NCBI GenBank assembly: GCA_951799425.1
Contig: OX637395.1
Coordinates: 8,300,951 to 8,364,950 of the forward strand
Direction of reading: 5' to 3'
DNA from: Ilex aquifolium
Lineage: Eukaryota > Streptophyta > Magnoliopsida > Aquifoliales > Aquifoliaceae
DNA length: 64,000 nucleotides
Shown: positions 61,173 through 64,000 of the stretch, piece after piece
Numbering within the stretch: position 1 is the stretch's first letter
Layout of the letters: each line of letters begins with the position of its first letter
Program-made: the position numbers and the translations under genes
Notes under the pieces: generated by a model
The model's database searches: none
What the model was told of the DNA's origin: nothing
Seen by the model: the letters and a program-made list of their open reading frames with translations, nothing else

Positions 61173-62228
61173 ATGAGTTCAAAAATGAAGAATTATATGT
61201 TTCTTACTTATAACAAGGGATTGAAGGCTAGGAGTAGATATTTGAGTAGCTACAAAGATGAGATTCATCCATTTTGTTCGTTGCATCGGCTTGCGTACTA
61301 TATCGTGATTACATACAATGAATTACCAGATGATTTTGGGGAATTGACGGAACAAAAGGTAAGAGATATTCAGAAAAGCGTAAAGGATGGAACATACACC
61401 CTGTCGCCGCTTCTCCTTCGCGCCTTCGCCAGAAAGGGAGACCAAAATCCTGGGTTCTTCCACACCTTTCCAGCCATGGATGGGTCAAATCTCTATTTGG
61501 GCGTCAATCCTACACTAGAAGACAGCCTTGTGCTAACGGCGCTCGGGCGTATGTTAAACCTGCATTTTCTCAAGGTGAACCTTTTCACGGAGAAATCCTT
61601 TGGTTTGCGAACGATGCCAAATGCATTTTATAGTTCAGTATGCGCGAGAGGCAAGGTCTTAAGGCTTTATAAAGCCGACCTAACAATCTCCCTGAGGACA
61701 ATAAATCGAGAGAGTCTTTTGTTGAACCTGTCACATATAGTGAAGGATGGGGCTATTATTGAATTCGTCGACAAATTCCTGTCCGTGCCAATCTTGGATC
61801 AAAGTGGAAGAGACTTCACTGCCGAGATGGGATGTAGTATACCTACCGTGGGATTTCTAACACATGTACTACTCAATTTTGCCTTAACCGAGTTCGATAA
61901 GGAGTTTCAGCGTGCATTTCCAGGAGTAGACTATAGTAGGTATATACATGAAGTTTTTCTCTCTTGCCCCAAGACCTGTACTAGTTCAAGTAAGCAAGGA
62001 AAGACCTTGGAAAGCGAGGCAATGCAATTGTCGTTCTTCGACGAACAACAAGTACTCAGCTTATTGGACCAACTCCATTTGGCTGGTAAAATCCTTTCTA
62101 TTGGACCGGGAGACGCACCTGTGCCTTGTTATGGCGGTCTAGTTTGTGTCAGCCAAGACGGCAAAATAAAAGTGAAGGAAAAGATCTTAGATTTGACATT
62201 TAGGCGATCCTATAAGTCAAATAAATAG
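61173..62228 (+). CDS. Group II intron RT/maturase-like protein, catalytic YADD lost
   Basis: 351 residues, intact. The order of weak but collinear RT blocks is that of group II intron proteins: SVKDGTYTLSP (69-79), LGVNPTLEDSLVLTALGRML (109-128, the 'PLGIPTIEDR' block), MPNAFYSS (148-155), and YKADL…NRESLLLNL (166-186, with Asp169). Next come IEFVDKFLSVPILDQSG (196-212), MGCSIPTVGFLTHVLLNFALTEFD (the 'GTPQGGxLSPLLxNIxLxExD' block, 219-242) and YSRYIHEVFL (254-263), where active enzymes have YADD. With IHEV there, DNA synthesis should be impossible; an RNA-binding or splicing role, as for MatK, is the likely alternative (inference). It is not the standard matR. The start is 2 nt after the previous stop. 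About 90 residues downstream of the RT part could be a reduced thumb. Confidence 0.65.
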   Translation: MSSKMKNYMFLTYNKGLKARSRYLSSYKDEIHPFCSLHRLAYYIVITYNELPDDFGELTEQKVRDIQKSVKDGTYTLSPLLLRAFARKGDQNPGFFHTFPAMDGSNLYLGVNPTLEDSLVLTALGRMLNLHFLKVNLFTEKSFGLRTMPNAFYSSVCARGKVLRLYKADLTISLRTINRESLLLNLSHIVKDGAIIEFVDKFLSVPILDQSGRDFTAEMGCSIPTVGFLTHVLLNFALTEFDKEFQRAFPGVDYSRYIHEVFLSCPKTCTSSSKQGKTLESEAMQLSFFDEQQVLSLLDQLHLAGKILSIGPGDAPVPCYGGLVCVSQDGKIKVKEKILDLTFRRSYKSNK

Positions 62229-62619
62229 CTATGATTACCTTCCCCTCACTACGACCTGGAAACCTACCCAGAAGAGAGTATGGATTTGAGTCTCTTAGCA
62301 ACGTTTCACGTATCTTGCATTAGAGACTCCCTTATTATTTGTTTGCCCTATTCAATCTAGTGAGAAGACGTTTTCTCGTCTTCAAATGGTAACATATGTG
62401 TCAATTCATGCTTAACAACTCCCATGTCTTTCCTGGGTCAAAAACCCGGGCCCCTTTCATTTCATAATGTCTTGCCAAAAAGCTAGTATCCAATTTCCTA
62501 TCTTTAGGAAGTCAATTGGGTACTTGCCAAAAAGCAAGGTTCACGCAAAAATTCTTGCTGCTACCTAAAAAGGTAAAAGAGCAGCGGGAATAAGAAATGA
62601 ATAATTGAATAGTTCTCAC
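62229..62619 (+). other. Spacer with three hairpins
   Basis: Inverted repeats GAAGACG-TTTTCT-CGTCTTC (62364-62383), CCTGGGT…ACCCGGG (62432-62450) and GCTGCTACCT…AGGTaaaagAGCAGC (62557-62585). The word CTTGCCAAAAAGC is repeated at 62471 and 62523. Such stems can set mRNA 3' ends in plant mitochondria; inference. Confidence 0.6.
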
Positions 62620-63492
62620 ATGTTGTCATTTGTTGCTAAACTATCAAAAGTAGCGAAAGTTTTCATTGTCGATAAATATGAGTATCAACCTAAACCCCAA
62701 GAAGGTAAAGGTAGTGCTCAGCCTCAATCCAAAATGACAACTTCAAGTAAAGGAAAGAACTTACCAATAAGAATGAAGGGTTCTGAAAAACAGAACATTT
62801 TAATGGAAATGAAAAGAAGCAAGGAAGTTGGTTCCTATGATGATAATACATCCCATCGAGGAGACCAGCATCCTTTCCAAATGTGGAAAACATTAATAGG
62901 AACAGGCAGCCTCCCGCGGGCCATTGGTGAAAAATATGTACAAAGTGGGAAAGGAAAAGGTATCCAGGCGATCAAAAGAGAGCCAGAAGTGGGATTACTC
63001 GACATCGCAAAAGATGGGACTCGAATACATCCTTATCCACCGAAACAAGAGGAAGTCTTCTTTGACGCTGCTGATGTCTTTCTTGAAAAATCTGTTGCCA
63101 GATTTAGGGAATCGACCTTGAAAGTATGTTTTCCATTAGCAATTGGATTCACAATTTGGTGGGCTGCATTGCCTGAGTTTGTAATTGATTGGGCGCCTGA
63201 ATACTGGCTAGATCCAAAATTCATCAAGCTATGGGATGGGGTAATGGAACTATCTACCATATTAAAAAAAGGTCTCCCCGATGAGAATGGTACTATAGGG
63301 GGCATTCCCATGACTGACCTGGTAAACTCGGAATCAAAAGAATTGATTTCAAGTAAAACCTTCGATCCCCTAGATATCAAAAAAGGGCAGAACAGAAAGC
63401 TTACTATTGCGGTACTCTTTGTTGCCTATTTTGCAATAGCCTTGAGTTGCGAAGAAGCATTGAAGATACCAGTAGAAGATTTGATGATATAG
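62620..63492 (+). CDS. Unknown putative membrane protein, 290 aa (mitochondrion-like)
   Basis: The start is the first ATG (62620); the frame is open five codons further up without an ATG. Lys/Gln/Ser-rich N-terminal half, then a hydrophobic segment at about 168-189 (FPLAIGFTIWWAALPEFV), WLDPKFIKLWD (196-206), TFDPLDI (247-253) and a C-terminal membrane segment (about 262-276). The TFDPL-x-I plus membrane-segment arrangement and the preceding IWW/IWY segment are shared with the 328-aa protein at 60184. The genes flank the RT-like gene. Intact. No known family recognised. C-to-U RNA editing, if mitochondrial, may change some residues. Confidence 0.6.
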   Translation: MLSFVAKLSKVAKVFIVDKYEYQPKPQEGKGSAQPQSKMTTSSKGKNLPIRMKGSEKQNILMEMKRSKEVGSYDDNTSHRGDQHPFQMWKTLIGTGSLPRAIGEKYVQSGKGKGIQAIKREPEVGLLDIAKDGTRIHPYPPKQEEVFFDAADVFLEKSVARFRESTLKVCFPLAIGFTIWWAALPEFVIDWAPEYWLDPKFIKLWDGVMELSTILKKGLPDENGTIGGIPMTDLVNSESKELISSKTFDPLDIKKGQNRKLTIAVLFVAYFAIALSCEEALKIPVEDLMI

Positions 63493-64000
63493 TTAAGTGC
63501 ATTTTATAACCCTATCACACAATGTTGTGAGAATGCTTTCGGTCTAGATTGATAGATGAGCTTTCCCCCTTTAGTATGATAGGCAAAGGTCTCATAAGGT
63601 AGTCAAGGGGCGGAGGAAACCCTTGACTGGATTGAATCCTTCGCGATTCCCTTGTGGCTACTTACTTCGGGTCTCAGGCAGTGAGATACTGGAGAAAGGT
63701 GGGGGAGGATAGAAGGTGAAGCAGCTCCCTGGGATTGATTGTTGGGGGCTTTGATCTCCTTATTTGAATACTTATTTGGATACTGAAGACACAAGCAGGG
63801 TGACTTCAGCAAGCAAAGGAAAACGCTGACCTTTCTTTTAGCTTTCAATAGGATTCAACTTACCACATGTTTAAAGCACAGTAGGAATAGTTCTCAAATG
63901 TAGATCTGCTTTCATCACATTACGAATAGTTATCAAATGAAGGGAATAGGTAGAGAGGTCAGAGGGAGGAGAATAGCGAGGGGGAGGGAGGCTCCTCTTG
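63493..64000. other. Mitochondrion-like spacer to window end
   Basis: No gene recognised. It continues past the window. Confidence 0.5.

Larger units (their letters stand above)
56825..64000. other. Mitochondrion-like DNA (NUMT or assembly join)
   Basis: At about 56820 the AT-rich, transposon-rich DNA gives way abruptly to sequence of clearly higher GC. From there on there are no plant nuclear repeats, and non-coding DNA is punctuated with purine-rich words typical of plant mitochondrial spacers. It contains three long uninterrupted frames, one maturase-like. I saw no standard mitochondrial gene (nad, cox, atp, rRNA, tRNA), so the origin rests on style and on the maturase-like protein. It runs off the right end. 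A mitochondrial plasmid is another possible source. Confidence 0.6.

Overview
This window reads as nuclear DNA of a flowering plant, probably a eudicot. It is AT-rich and packed with transposons, and its host genes have introns: the last exon of a ZIP-family metal transporter, a complete five-exon CYP72A-type cytochrome P450, and a relic of a DEAD-box RNA helicase. From about 56.8 kb to the end, base composition and style change to those of plant mitochondrial DNA, which suggests a recent mitochondrial insertion (NUMT) or an assembly join.

Layout. 1-1419: 3' end of the ZIP transporter gene. 2168-17217 and 19942-36068: two copies (A and B) of a large tandem segmental duplication. Block order is 1-2-3-4-5-6-7 in copy A and 1-(5-4-3-2 inverted)-6-7 in copy B, so about 8 kb has flipped in one copy. 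Copy B carries the complete P450 (29313-33823). Copy A keeps only its last exon (15137-15568). Insertions present in one copy and absent from the other (a SINE, a MITE, a 4.76 kb Copia element) have empty sites or clean flanks in the partner and can be ordered in time. 36770-47248: a complete but dead 10.5 kb Ty3/Gypsy element of the Tat type, with matching 567-bp LTRs, AAGCT target duplications, gag, protease, RT, two RNase H domains and integrase. It also carries an antisense spliced gene with its own TATA box. 47.2-56.8 kb: MITEs, helicase and gag relics, LTR-like DNA and palindromic repeats, with no intact gene. 56.8-64 kb: mitochondrion-like DNA with three intact reading frames (328, 351 and 290 aa). 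The middle one is a group II intron RT/maturase-like protein that has lost its catalytic YADD box; the outer two are related putative membrane proteins.

Function. Only the P450 and perhaps the ZIP exon look like working nuclear genes. Both large LTR elements are inactivated, mostly by single in-frame TAG codons that fit CAG-to-TAG decay at methylated CHG sites. The points most worth following up are the antisense spliced gene in the Tat element, the mitochondrion-like RT cassette, and the inverted segmental duplication.
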